Origin: an uncultured Ferrimonas sp.
GTDB lineage: Bacteria > Pseudomonadota > Gammaproteobacteria > Enterobacterales > Shewanellaceae
NCBI RefSeq assembly: GCF_947489035.1
Contig: NZ_CANLCI010000008.1
Span: 1 to 64,000 of the forward strand
Length of the DNA: 64,000 bases
Direction of reading: 5' to 3'
Shown: one piece after another, positions 37,310 to 45,647 of the stretch
Position numbering within the stretch: the first letter of the stretch is position 1
How the letters are laid out: each line of letters begins with the position of its first letter
Notes under the pieces: model-generated
The model's input: only the letters and a program-made list of their open reading frames with translations
The model's database searches: none
Told to the model about the DNA's origin: nothing
Translations under genes and position numbers: made by a program

Positions 37310-37541
37310 ATTATTCTCCTTTTATTGTTTACTGGCGTAAACAAGCCATAAGCTAATAATATCAAGTAAAATTGGGTCAGTAACCTTACGTTTTTTCGGT
37401 TGTTATGAGACTTGGGCTTAAATGCATGAAATAGACCAGTAAATATTTTGCACTTCCCATAGTTGAAAAGTAAGATAGATGTGTAAAGATTAAATTAGGT
37501 GTCAGAATTAATACGATGCCTTTTAATATCTGGTGTTATTC

Positions 37542-39323
37542 ATGGAGAAAAATTACAACGAAAAAATAGTTAACGAAATCAAACATGCATTCGTTTCACG
37601 AAACCGAGCGGTTAAATCAGTCAAGCAACTCGATTTCTACCTCAATCGCTCAAAGACTTCAGCGGATCGTTCAACCAAAGAACGCTTTGAGCAGTTTATA
37701 AGTGACAATGGATTTACTTCCCTTTATCTGCATGCTTCATCAGATCGAACCATCCTGTCTGAAAATGACTTCCGTTCTGTTCAAAAACGTTTAGCTGAGG
37801 TTCCGTCAGATGATGCTTCACCAAGATCGCTAACGGTACTGAATCAAGTTGAGGAGTTGTACCGAAAGTACATTGAGCAGTTTGAAACTAGCGATCAGGA
37901 GTACCAGTTCGTTAAGCCTTGGCACGATTCAATAGTTCATGGCACACCAAAGAATGCAAAAACTGGTAAAGCCTACACTGGCGGTAATGACATGCTGCTT
38001 GCGATGCTGCAACAGGAGTTGGGCTTGGAGCTACCGATCTTCCTCAATAAACACAATATCGAAGAGCTTGGTTTGGAAGTCCCTGAAGCCCCACTGTGTG
38101 TTGGGCAGAAGGTAGTAGAGTTGTATGTTGATGACAGCTTATCTGCTGACTCACCTGATAAGTGGATCAGCCGAAAGGTATACCGTGGCTTAACTGACCA
38201 GGAACAACAGAACTATCGTGAGCAGAAGGTACTGAGGCTCTTCGACCTTTATCATTCATCACAGTTTGCTGATGGGCTGGAGAATAACCAACAGTATCAA
38301 AATTGGATTAAAGATTTTCGTGAAGTCGCTTTGCTGAACCGACTCAAACAGTGTCGAACCGATGAAGAACGAGCACAGTTGTTTGAACCTAAGATCTTCG
38401 CTGCCAAAGCCTTTCTGCATGGTGCTTTGAAGCAGATGGGGATAGAGGTGAAATCTCATCCTAATTCTTGTCACTACAGCGTTTTGGAAGACCAGATCTC
38501 GATGGTTGATGAGAAGAACTTCAAAGGTGAGCATGCTGCTCTAGCGTATACTGGCGTTCTGGCGCATGAAATGAGCCACTCTACTGGTCACGAATCTAGA
38601 TTGAAGCGTAAGTTCGGTAATGGTTTTGGTTCTGTCCAATATGCGTTTGAGGAAGTAGTTGCTGAGTCATCGGCTCAGCAGGTCATGAAACGATTCAATC
38701 TTAGTTCAACACTTGCTCGCCAAAGCGCCAAATACGTCCACAGTTGGTTGAAGCACCAAAAAAACAATGCCACAAAAGACTTTCTTAGCATCGGCTGTAA
38801 CAAGGGGAGGGTGGCCGCTGACTTTATCTTGTTGAAAGGACGTGAGTATCAACAGACTCTAGCAGATCGTTATGACGGACTTGAGTTTCAACAGTTAGCG
38901 ATTGATGCGCTAGAAGGGCGACCTGATGCTGATGCGCTGTTTCTTGCCGAGTACGTTAACTCTGTATCATACAAGGCGCTGGAACGGTTCTTTGAGGAGC
39001 AGTTTGATGGTTTGGAAGGTGATGAGAAGTTGCTTCTTGAAATGGAGTTGGAAAACTCACCTGACAAACACTTAATGCTGCAACATGAGTTTTACGACTT
39101 GCTTGAAGCGGAGTATGGGATCTCAGAGCAAGAGTTGTTCTTTGCTGGGGACCTGACTGATCAGTATAGTCTAATGGATATCTTCGATAATGGCGTAGAT
39201 CAGCCGTGGGGGGCGTTTACGGTTACTGATGCGTTGAAGCAAAAGCTGAACTTGAACTCGGATATCTTTGATGTACCTGTTGGATCTCGTGACACACCAG
39301 TTAGGTCTAGGCTTCGACTCTAA
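37542..39323 (+). CDS. ArdC-like antirestriction protein with zincin metallopeptidase domain
   Basis: 593 residues from the ATG at 37542; an in-frame GTG lies at 37533 and no strong ribosome site is seen. The N-terminal part carries the ArdC/DUF1738 pattern KPWHDSIVHGTPKNAKTGKAY followed by GGNDMLLAML. The zinc site HEMSHSTGH is at about 342-350, with a following Glu in FEEVVAE, as in the zincin-like peptidase half of ArdC. ArdC proteins bind single-stranded DNA and protect incoming plasmids from restriction. About 170 N-terminal and 150 C-terminal residues beyond the core make this longer than plasmid ArdC (about 300). Confidence 0.75.
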   Translation: MEKNYNEKIVNEIKHAFVSRNRAVKSVKQLDFYLNRSKTSADRSTKERFEQFISDNGFTSLYLHASSDRTILSENDFRSVQKRLAEVPSDDASPRSLTVLNQVEELYRKYIEQFETSDQEYQFVKPWHDSIVHGTPKNAKTGKAYTGGNDMLLAMLQQELGLELPIFLNKHNIEELGLEVPEAPLCVGQKVVELYVDDSLSADSPDKWISRKVYRGLTDQEQQNYREQKVLRLFDLYHSSQFADGLENNQQYQNWIKDFREVALLNRLKQCRTDEERAQLFEPKIFAAKAFLHGALKQMGIEVKSHPNSCHYSVLEDQISMVDEKNFKGEHAALAYTGVLAHEMSHSTGHESRLKRKFGNGFGSVQYAFEEVVAESSAQQVMKRFNLSSTLARQSAKYVHSWLKHQKNNATKDFLSIGCNKGRVAADFILLKGREYQQTLADRYDGLEFQQLAIDALEGRPDADALFLAEYVNSVSYKALERFFEEQFDGLEGDEKLLLEMELENSPDKHLMLQHEFYDLLEAEYGISEQELFFAGDLTDQYSLMDIFDNGVDQPWGAFTVTDALKQKLNLNSDIFDVPVGSRDTPVRSRLRL

Positions 39324-39640
39324 GGCTTGGGGCGATGAGGTGGCTTGGGGGTGTAGAGCCGAGCATCGACCGCTAAATTAGCCAGTTGTAGGATAGCGGC
39401 ATCGATTTTCTGAAGTATTTCACGTTGAAAGTACGGAACCTGCATCAACTTATCAAACTCGTCATCAGATAGTTTGAATATCTCTTGGATCTTTTTCATT
39501 AGCTCGACTCGATAAAAGTTATAGAAATAGGTAAAGTCAAAAGGATTGTCTTTGCCGTGGTGGTAGATTCTCTTAGCGTGAGTTGTAAAATTGCTGTTTA
39601 TAAGCTCTTTGGCCTCAATCGCTTTTAGGTTTAGGTCCAT
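39320..39640 (-). CDS. Unknown 106-residue protein
   Basis: Start ATG at 39640 with AGGAAAAGG upstream. Mostly helical with an aromatic patch (FDFTYFYNFYRVELMKKIQEIF). It overlaps the small gene upstream by 26 bp and its stop overlaps the ArdC-like stop in convergent orientation. It forms a leftward operon with the possible relaxase gene. No family recognised. Confidence 0.6.
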   Translation of the reverse strand: MDLNLKAIEAKELINSNFTTHAKRIYHHGKDNPFDFTYFYNFYRVELMKKIQEIFKLSDDEFDKLMQVPYFQREILQKIDAAILQLANLAVDARLYTPKPPHRPKP

Positions 39641-39809
39641 CACTTTTACCTTTTCCTGACTTGGATTCCTTGAGGGCTTTAAACTTTTGTTTGATGATCC
39701 ATTCATGGATACGCTTTTCATGTTCAGGGCTATACTCGATAGGCGCTCTGAATATTTTATTCTCTTGGCTGTTGTCTGGATTGTTCTCTATTCTTCTGTC
39801 TTTACTCAT
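39615..39809 (-). CDS. Unknown 64-residue basic protein
   Basis: ATG at 39809 with ATAAGGAGTTATT upstream. Lys-rich C-terminus (KSGKGKSDGPKPKSD) and a helix EHEKRIHEWIIKQKFKAL. It lies between the relaxase-like gene and the 106-residue gene. Perhaps a small DNA-binding accessory protein; this is a guess. Confidence 0.55.
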   Translation of the reverse strand: MSKDRRIENNPDNSQENKIFRAPIEYSPEHEKRIHEWIIKQKFKALKESKSGKGKSDGPKPKSD

Positions 39810-39848
39810 AATAACTCCTTATAATGAACATCGTTACATATACTAATT

Positions 39849-41606
39849 TTAATTCAAGTGGCTAGATGAAATTACTTTGCTGAGCCTTTGGTTATCTTCA
39901 ACATCATATTTGTTCTCATAGTCTTCCAGTTGCTGAACAATGATCTGTTTTATCTTTGGGTTCGCATTGATTTGTGTTAATAAATCATTTGTAATCTCTG
40001 GTAGTTTGGTTAGTTTCCATATACTTATTGTGCTTAAAATGGCTTCTAGCGAATCGTCAGTTATTTGCTCTAGTATGTCTAGTTTCTCCTGCCTCTGGGA
40101 TATCAGACTTTCAAGGTCGTTTATCTTGGTTTGATAATCATTCAGATCGGACTTTAAGTCATTGGCTTGATCAACGAGCATGTTATAGCGAGACTGTTGC
40201 CTATCTTCGATTGGGAGTGTTTCCTCTAGACAAGCCTGTATATTCCTAAAATCCTTACGCTCATCGGTATCGAGAAATCGAAGCTCGATTTGGTGTTTAT
40301 TGAACAGGTGTTCTTGCATGTGGCTAAGATATGCCATTTGTAAGATCTGGCCGCAGCGCACCATAATCTTATTGGTGTGACGCTCTGTAGGGTCTATGCC
40401 CAATAACTCCGAAAACTCTTCTGGATAATGTTGTTCTGCATACTGCGAGGCAAAGCTGATGTACTGCTGCCTGTACGTCTGATCCGTGCCGTTGTCAGCA
40501 TCAAGAAAGATGTGGATGTTACGGCCAGTCATGCTTTCGGGGTGTTTCGACTCATCGTTATGCAGTGCCGCAAGATGGATTTTATTGTTCGGGAAGTGCT
40601 TTTCATAAAATGACACCGCAGCAGCTAAAAAATCTTGGGATGAGATAAAGCTAAAATCACCATGACAGTGAGGTATTTTGAATACTGCTTCAACAACTTG
40701 GGCATTGTTTTTGTTCTTGATTTTTCTGTTTTTTCGCTGCGCTTTGCAGCGAATATGGTTAGATCTGTGAACCAGGTAGTTCTGCAATACTCTGAACTTA
40801 GCCTCTTGCTTCTTAGGGCTGTAGCCAAGCTGGTTATAGCGTTGTGTAAGCAACTTTTGTAGTTGATTAAGCATCGGCTTGTGCTTGTCGGCAGTTAGGT
40901 CAATATCTTTGTTATCTGGTTGTTCAAATACGGATAGTTTTGCGTTTAGTTTATCTCTGTCAGGATGATCTTTCGGAAGCAGGTTCATAATCTTATTCTT
41001 ATAGCTACTGCGCAGTTTACTCAGACGGTTTAGCTCTTCCTTGTGTCGTGAGTCAGATTGGTTATCTACATCCTTTCTAAGATCAGTATAGAAGCTAAGA
41101 ATATCGTCTCGTTTCTCGACAAAATCAGAATGTTCTAAATACTTGCCTTGGTGATAGTAAAGGTTGTGGTTACAAAGCTCATCAAGCCATTCTTCAGTTC
41201 TATTTTTTGTGCGGCGTGTGCTATGGTTCAAAGATGTATTTAGCGCATCGAGAGAGTTGATACCTTTCGATCTACTGTTATAGTTTATAGTTTTGAAACG
41301 AGTGGTTATCGCTCGGTTGAACTTTATGTTTTGTTTTCTTGTGAAACCTTTGAATATACCAGATAGATCTTTTCTGTAGATATAGTTGTTGATGATGCGC
41401 TGTTTCGATTTACCTGATGCCTTGGACGATTTTTCAACCTCTCTGAGTTGTTCTTTTATCTCTTGTTCTCGCTCTAGCTCAAGCTTTTTCATCAGTGCAT
41501 CATGCTCTTTCTCTTTTTTACGCAATTCTCGTTTACGCTTATCAATATCAGATTGACCAATACGATGATCTCTTTCATTTTCATTTTTTATATAATCGTC
41601 ACTCAC
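39849..41606 (-). CDS. Possible divergent relaxase/mobilization protein
   Basis: 585 residues. A charged coiled coil (about 20-60) precedes a basic domain (LSGIFKGFTRKQNIKFNRAITTRFK). In the middle, LAALHNDESKHPESMTGRNIHIFLDAD (349-365 critical: H349, D351, E352, H355, H365) resembles the HxDExxxHxH metal-binding motif III of MobA/MobV relaxases, with an eight-residue insertion. A second coiled coil lies at about 470-515. A preceding tyrosine-containing motif I could not be placed, so the call is tentative. It is the first gene of a leftward operon with two small genes. Confidence 0.45.
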   Translation of the reverse strand: MSDDYIKNENERDHRIGQSDIDKRKRELRKKEKEHDALMKKLELEREQEIKEQLREVEKSSKASGKSKQRIINNYIYRKDLSGIFKGFTRKQNIKFNRAITTRFKTINYNSRSKGINSLDALNTSLNHSTRRTKNRTEEWLDELCNHNLYYHQGKYLEHSDFVEKRDDILSFYTDLRKDVDNQSDSRHKEELNRLSKLRSSYKNKIMNLLPKDHPDRDKLNAKLSVFEQPDNKDIDLTADKHKPMLNQLQKLLTQRYNQLGYSPKKQEAKFRVLQNYLVHRSNHIRCKAQRKNRKIKNKNNAQVVEAVFKIPHCHGDFSFISSQDFLAAAVSFYEKHFPNNKIHLAALHNDESKHPESMTGRNIHIFLDADNGTDQTYRQQYISFASQYAEQHYPEEFSELLGIDPTERHTNKIMVRCGQILQMAYLSHMQEHLFNKHQIELRFLDTDERKDFRNIQACLEETLPIEDRQQSRYNMLVDQANDLKSDLNDYQTKINDLESLISQRQEKLDILEQITDDSLEAILSTISIWKLTKLPEITNDLLTQINANPKIKQIIVQQLEDYENKYDVEDNQRLSKVISSSHLN

Positions 41607-42346
41607 TTTATCCTCCTATAATTTTGATAAGTGTACTGAGAGTTACCTTTTGCTACTTTAGTGAAAAGTAGACTGATAATAATTCATCGAGCCTGCGAGT
41701 ATGAAACGTAATAGCGAAGCAATGAAGTGAATTATGTGTATCAGGTTCAAATATCTATACCTATATTAAATCCTCACATAAAAACGGGTAATGTCAACAG
41801 TTGAAAATAAAATAACTTTAACTATTGATTTTCAAAAATTGTGCGATACATTTTTGTATATGCAGCCGTGAACAGTGCAACGGTTGGCATAAGCAGGTAA
41901 TTGACAATAGTTAGTGCTGCTGACAACTGGATTTGTTGTTTTTACAGCATAGTGGTGTGGGGGAATACAACTGACCACTTTAAAACTCATGGCGAGTCGC
42001 CAAGGTAGACTCAAAGAATCAAAGCAACTGTAGAAAAATACAGGCATTAGATGGGATGCTACTGTAAACAGTCAAAACAGGTAAATGGTTATCAAGTTAC
42101 TAAACGAGCCTTGTAATGATAGGTGAATGAAAATAGTAGATCCTCGCATCGAAGCTAGTAATTCACTATTCTGATTAACGACCAGAAGGCTGAGGCGGTG
42201 TGGTGAGCCGTGAGATATAAATGGATTATTTCTGTTTAGCCCCCTTAATCTCATAAGTCATACTCTGATAAATTGTATTTTTCTGCAACACACTGACTTA
42301 CCCTTCGGGGGCTGAATGGATGGAACGTGGTTTCGAGATAACCCCC
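41607..42346. other. 740-bp non-coding region between possible relaxase and integrase
   Basis: No credible gene on either strand. It contains an inverted repeat CTACTTT-agtga-AAAGTAG (41653-41671) and an almost perfect palindrome TGGCGA-g-TCGCCA (41990-42002). Placement next to the relaxase-like gene makes it the best candidate for an origin of transfer and regulator binding. No nick-site consensus was identified. Confidence 0.4.
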
Positions 42347-43492
42347 CTATCTATGACCTTGCTGTTGCTCATAGCTTTCACGAGCCAGTTTTTTGATATC
42401 AACGGCAGTGTAAATATCGTATAGGATGTTGATGTTCTTATGTCCTGTAATTTTCGCTACGGTCGTGATTGGGTAACCTTGTTCAGCAAGGCGGGATGCT
42501 CCCTCACGGCGAAGATCATGATAGCGAAGGTCTTTGATGCCTAGTTTGGCTCGTACTCGCTGCCAGCCAGCGGTAATGCTCTTGGGATTGTAAGGAAAGA
42601 TCCGCTTTTTATCTTTACCTGATTGGCGTAAAACGATATCAAACGCTTCACCAAGCAGCGGCACTTCGCCATCGTTACCTTCTTTGGAACGGGGATCTTT
42701 GCGGTCTCGGACTGTGATGGTTTTGTTTTCTTTATCTAAGTCTTCCCATAGTAGGTCGGTGATTTCTCCGACCCGCATACAGGTAAGAATTGAGAATTGC
42801 AGAATGTCTGAAAAAGGGATGTGCGAGGCTTTATGTTGTTCTCGTTCTTTTAGACCTTGCTCTAGCTTGGTCAGTTCTTCGCTATTGGGTCTGCGGCTAC
42901 GCTTTTTACTTTTGCCAATGAGCTTTAGATCGATGAGGGTTGGTATGGCTGCATCATGGTAACGGGTATCAGTCTTGATATTTAGTGTATTCGGAGCGAC
43001 CTTCATCACTGAATGGAGGTATGACACATCATGGTAGATGGTTTGCGGCGATGGGATGATCAGTTTTCCTGTATGATTAACCTCTCCTTTTAGTCTTGTC
43101 TTACAGTGCTCTATGAGGTCTTTGGCAGTAAGTTGGTTCGTCAACTTATGAGAAATGTCGTGATTCATAAGAGATCGAAGTACGTAGGATTTGGTGCGTC
43201 CAACGGAGTTGCCAGTTAATGGGTCTTCTAAGTATCTTCGGATCAGTTCACCAATCTCTACGATTTCCAATTCGTTATTAGTTTCAGGATCAAAGTACAC
43301 ACCTTGTGAAATCTCGTGCTGTTTTTGTTCTAGGCGTTTTTTGACACGATTAGCCCAAGCTTCGGCTTTTAAACGAGTTTTGAAAGATTCTGTCTCTTCT
43401 TCGATGATCTTTCCTTTTTTGGTGACTCGAACCCGTGCTCTGAAAGACACTCCTTGCTTGCCATTCCTTTTCTCAATGTTGATTGAGGCCAT
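42347..43492 (-). CDS. int: Tyrosine recombinase (dusA-targeting integrase)
   Basis: 381 residues; ATG at 43492 preceded by GGGAGA. Catalytic residues visible: Arg240 in TCMRVGEI, Lys265 in the beta hairpin (VRDRKDP), His325 and Arg328 in YHDLRREGA, His351 in ITGHKNI and Tyr361 in YDIYTAVD. The N-terminus is an Arm-binding-like domain, and the middle is a core-binding SAM-like domain. Its location at the island end adjoining dusA, reading inward, is typical of dusA-associated integrases, which act on a core in the 5' part of that gene. Confidence 0.93.
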   Translation of the reverse strand: MASINIEKRNGKQGVSFRARVRVTKKGKIIEEETESFKTRLKAEAWANRVKKRLEQKQHEISQGVYFDPETNNELEIVEIGELIRRYLEDPLTGNSVGRTKSYVLRSLMNHDISHKLTNQLTAKDLIEHCKTRLKGEVNHTGKLIIPSPQTIYHDVSYLHSVMKVAPNTLNIKTDTRYHDAAIPTLIDLKLIGKSKKRSRRPNSEELTKLEQGLKEREQHKASHIPFSDILQFSILTCMRVGEITDLLWEDLDKENKTITVRDRKDPRSKEGNDGEVPLLGEAFDIVLRQSGKDKKRIFPYNPKSITAGWQRVRAKLGIKDLRYHDLRREGASRLAEQGYPITTVAKITGHKNINILYDIYTAVDIKKLARESYEQQQGHR

Positions 43493-43525
43493 AGCTTATC
43501 TCCCTTATACTCACCGCCTTTAAAA

Positions 43526-43572
43526 TGTACAGTAGCGCAAAATGTACCCTATGGGTACAATTGCTGGGTACA
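43526..43572. promoter_or_regulatory. Putative operator array upstream of the integrase gene
   Basis: A 17-bp perfect inverted repeat, TGTACCCTATGGGTACA (43543-43559), with extra half-sites TGTAC at 43526-43530 and GGGTACA at 43566-43572. The array lies 34-80 bp upstream of the integrase start. It is probably the binding site of an element-encoded regulator or recombination accessory protein. Confidence 0.55.
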
Positions 43573-43677
43573 ATTATTGTCGAAATGTGCAGAAATGAGC
43601 AAAAACCTACGTAAATAGGCAAGGTGGTCTCGCCGTTGGCACATGGCTTTAACGCTAGTAAACAAAGGCTTTTGCGC

Positions 43678-44661
43678 ATGACTTACGCTTCCTCACGATT
43701 TTCAGTTGCCCCGATGCTGGATTGGACCGATCGCCATTACCGTTACATGGCGCGGCTGATCTCTAAGCACACCTTGTTGTATACCGAGATGGTGACTACT
43801 GGGGCAATCATCCACGGCAAAGGCGATTACCTGCAGTTTAATCAGCAGGAGCACCCGTTGGCGCTGCAACTGGGCGGCAGTAATCCGCAAGACTTGGCCC
43901 ATTGCGCTAAGTTGGCGGCCGAGCGCGGTTACGATGAAGTAAACCTAAACGTCGGTTGCCCTTCGGATCGGGTGCAAAACGGCCGCTTTGGTGCCTGCTT
44001 GATGGCGGAGCCACAGCTGGTGGCGCAGTGCGTGGATGCGATGAAGCAGGTGGTGGAGATTCCGGTAACGGTGAAAACCCGCATCGGCATTGATGAACAG
44101 GACAGCTACCAGTTTCTGACTGACTTTGTTGGCGCCGTGGCTGACGCGGGCTGCAGCGATTTCACCATTCACGCCCGCAAAGCGTGGCTGCAGGGGTTAA
44201 GCCCGAAGCAAAACCGCGAGATCCCAGAGCTTAACTACCAGCGCGCCTATGACATCAAGCGTGACTTTACCGAGCTGACCATTGGCGTTAACGGCGGCAT
44301 CACCACCATCGAGCAGTGCCTAGAACACTTGCAGCAGCTTGATGGGGTGATGGTTGGGCGCGAAGCGTACACCAATCCGTGGCTGCTGAATCAAGTCGAT
44401 AGCGCCCTGTTTGACGATGCCCGCCAAGGCTTAAGCCGCGCTGAAGTGGTGGAGCAGATGATCCCTTATGTGGCGGCGCACATTGCCCAAGGCGGCCGCG
44501 CCAATCACATTACTCGGCACATGCTGGGGCTGTTTAATGGTTTGCCTGGGGGGCGTCGTTACCGTCGCTATCTGGCCGAGAACGCCCACAAGCCCGGTTG
44601 CACCGCACAGGTGCTGGCGGAGGCATTAGCCACTCTACCTGAGCCCGCCTTAACGGCGTAA
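43678..44661 (+). CDS. dusA: tRNA-dihydrouridine synthase A (rebuilt by the island)
   Basis: 327 residues from the ATG at 43678. It reduces uridine in the tRNA D-loop using FMN and NADPH. Motifs: [24 protein letters not shown], the catalytic Cys in [20 protein letters not shown], and VKTRIGID. The first 49-50 bases of the coding sequence belong to the island: they differ from the native stub at 22909 by mostly synonymous changes, then match exactly through the attachment core. The gene is intact but now depends on island-borne upstream sequence for expression. Confidence 0.96.
   Translation: MTYASSRFSVAPMLDWTDRHYRYMARLISKHTLLYTEMVTTGAIIHGKGDYLQFNQQEHPLALQLGGSNPQDLAHCAKLAAERGYDEVNLNVGCPSDRVQNGRFGACLMAEPQLVAQCVDAMKQVVEIPVTVKTRIGIDEQDSYQFLTDFVGAVADAGCSDFTIHARKAWLQGLSPKQNREIPELNYQRAYDIKRDFTELTIGVNGGITTIEQCLEHLQQLDGVMVGREAYTNPWLLNQVDSALFDDARQGLSRAEVVEQMIPYVAAHIAQGGRANHITRHMLGLFNGLPGGRRYRRYLAENAHKPGCTAQVLAEALATLPEPALTA
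43711..43727 (+). repeat. Right attachment site core
   Basis: CCGATGCTGGATTGGAC, identical to 22942-22958, within codons 12-17 of dusA. Confidence 0.85.
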
Positions 44662-44711
44662 TTGCGTTTCGGTTGGGGCAATTTATGCCATGACCGTGGC
44701 GAGTTTTGCAC

Positions 44712-44758
44712 AAATGGCGAAACTGACTAGTTCCACTAGTGAGTTTCGCCATTTTTGA
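44712..44758 (+). terminator. Terminator of dusA
   Basis: A 20-bp arm (44712-44731) and its complement (44735-44754) with one mismatch and a 3-base TCC loop. The stem carries AAATGGCGAAACT and AGTTTCGCCATTT, and the hairpin ends in a T-tract. Confidence 0.85.
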
Positions 44759-44848
44759 TCCAGCCTGTACGTGCCGCGTTATCTTCAGTCCCGCCATAAA
44801 GTTCAATAAAAATCAGCCCAAACAGCGATTTAACTTTATTTTTACAAC

Positions 44849-44865
44849 TTGGCACGGCACTTGAA
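44849..44865 (+). promoter_or_regulatory. Sigma-54-like promoter of the PspC-domain operon
   Basis: TTGGCACG-GCAC-TTGAA closely matches the -24/-12 element (TGGCACG-N4-TTGCW), with A instead of C in the -12 box. It resembles the E. coli psp promoters, which use sigma-54. Transcription would start near 44875, with the ribosome site of the first gene following. Confidence 0.6.
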
Positions 44866-44906
44866 ATACCTTTGGTGTCATTCACTGAAATTCAAAGGAA
44901 AGTATC

Positions 44907-45257
44907 ATGCGTGCGGTTAACTCAATGTGGCGTCGTAGTGTATTGGTTGGTCTGGTTTTAGCTGGTTTCGCCGGTAGCGTGTCGGCACAAGGTTTGCGCC
45001 AAGAGATTGATTCCGAAATAAAGCAACACAGCCAACAAGCCAGCACCTTGGTGCAGCAGCAGGCACTGCGTCATGCTCGTCACGATGCTTGGAATGCACT
45101 GATGGGGTATCAAGTTGATAGCGGTAACCTGACCGTGGCACAAGAAGCTCAGCAGCAAAGCGATCAGATTGTGGATGCGGCTAAGCAGGATGCCCAAGCG
45201 CAAGCAGCCAGTTACTGGCAGGGTCAGTTCTCGGTCATCACCATTGCGAGCCACTAA
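44907..45257 (+). CDS. Secreted small protein, first gene of the psp-like operon
   Basis: 116 residues. A signal peptide (RRSVLVGLVLAGFAGSVSAQG) is followed by a Gln/Ala-rich helical region (HSQQASTLVQQQALRHARHDAW) and a C-terminal helical tail. No family recognised. AAAGGAAAG precedes the ATG. It is followed by the PspC-domain gene at 10 bp and probably responds to envelope stress through the sigma-54-like promoter. Confidence 0.7.
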   Translation: MRAVNSMWRRSVLVGLVLAGFAGSVSAQGLRQEIDSEIKQHSQQASTLVQQQALRHARHDAWNALMGYQVDSGNLTVAQEAQQQSDQIVDAAKQDAQAQAASYWQGQFSVITIASH

Positions 45258-45267
45258 GGAGCTGCCA

Positions 45268-45459
45268 ATGACTCAATCGACACGACCAGGTGCCGCTTGG
45301 CTGTACGGTGTCGTTGCTGGGCTCAGTGCTCGCTTCGGTTGGCAGCCAGGTTGGACCCGAGTAGCGGTATTGGGGCTGCTGTACTTTGCCCCAATGAAAA
45401 CCCTCATCGCTTATTTGATTGCGCTGTGGTTAATGCCAAAGTCATGGCGTGGTTATTAA
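45268..45459 (+). CDS. PspC-domain inner membrane protein
   Basis: 63 residues from the ATG at 45268 with AAGGAG upstream. The sequence WLYGVVAGLSARFGWQPGWTRV is the PspC pattern (GVCAGLAEYFGxxxxxVR), followed by one membrane helix (LYFAPMKTLIAYLIALWLMP). It is a minimal PspC domain without the C-terminal leucine zipper of E. coli PspC. PspC senses or helps repair membrane damage in the phage-shock response. Confidence 0.8.
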   Translation: MTQSTRPGAAWLYGVVAGLSARFGWQPGWTRVAVLGLLYFAPMKTLIAYLIALWLMPKSWRGY

Positions 45460-45647
45460 TTGGCTTGATCGCGTTATTGGTTGCGCTAGTTGAACTGATA
45501 GACGTGTGGACCATCGCCTTGCTCGGCTGGCCGAATCTGTTTTGGCCCATCGTTGTTCTGAGCATCATACTGGGAGTGGTTGGAGCATTAGTCGTGGGCT
45601 GGAGGCAACGACGTGTACGGTTAAGCCGTCGCCCCCGTCGCAGTTAA
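45444..45647 (+). CDS. Small membrane protein, third gene of the psp-like operon
   Basis: 67 residues; ATG at 45444 overlaps the PspC-domain gene by 16 bp. Two hydrophobic segments (WLLIGLIALLVALVELI and LFWPIVVLSIILGVVGALVVG) and a basic tail (WRQRRVRLSRRPRRS). No known family, and its sequence is not that of PspG, although in E. coli pspG lies next to dusA. Confidence 0.6.
   Translation: MAWLLIGLIALLVALVELIDVWTIALLGWPNLFWPIVVLSIILGVVGALVVGWRQRRVRLSRRPRRS

Larger units (their letters stand above)
22942..43727. mobile_element. Integrative, probably mobilizable element in dusA (about 20.8 kb)
   Basis: Bounded by the 17-bp direct repeat within dusA, with a tyrosine recombinase gene at the right end reading inward. 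Base composition is clearly more AT-rich than host flanks. It carries restriction-modification, antirestriction, an AcrVA2-like gene, a possible relaxase and many unknown genes. No conjugation (T4SS) genes were seen, so if it transfers it would need a helper. The type (integrative and mobilizable element) depends on the relaxase call. Confidence 0.85.

Noticed and set aside
41832..42254. Two leftward 60-70 codon open frames between the relaxase-like and integrase genes
   Set aside because: Neither has a ribosome site or a protein-like composition; the region looks non-coding.
22942..43727. Prophage as the nature of the island
   Set aside because: No capsid, tail, terminase or lysis genes; the PrtN-like regulator alone is not enough. 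Restriction, antirestriction and relaxase-like genes fit an integrative or mobilizable element.
45444..45647. PspG itself
   Set aside because: Although next to dusA in E. coli, PspG has a different sequence; only the small-membrane-protein character is shared.
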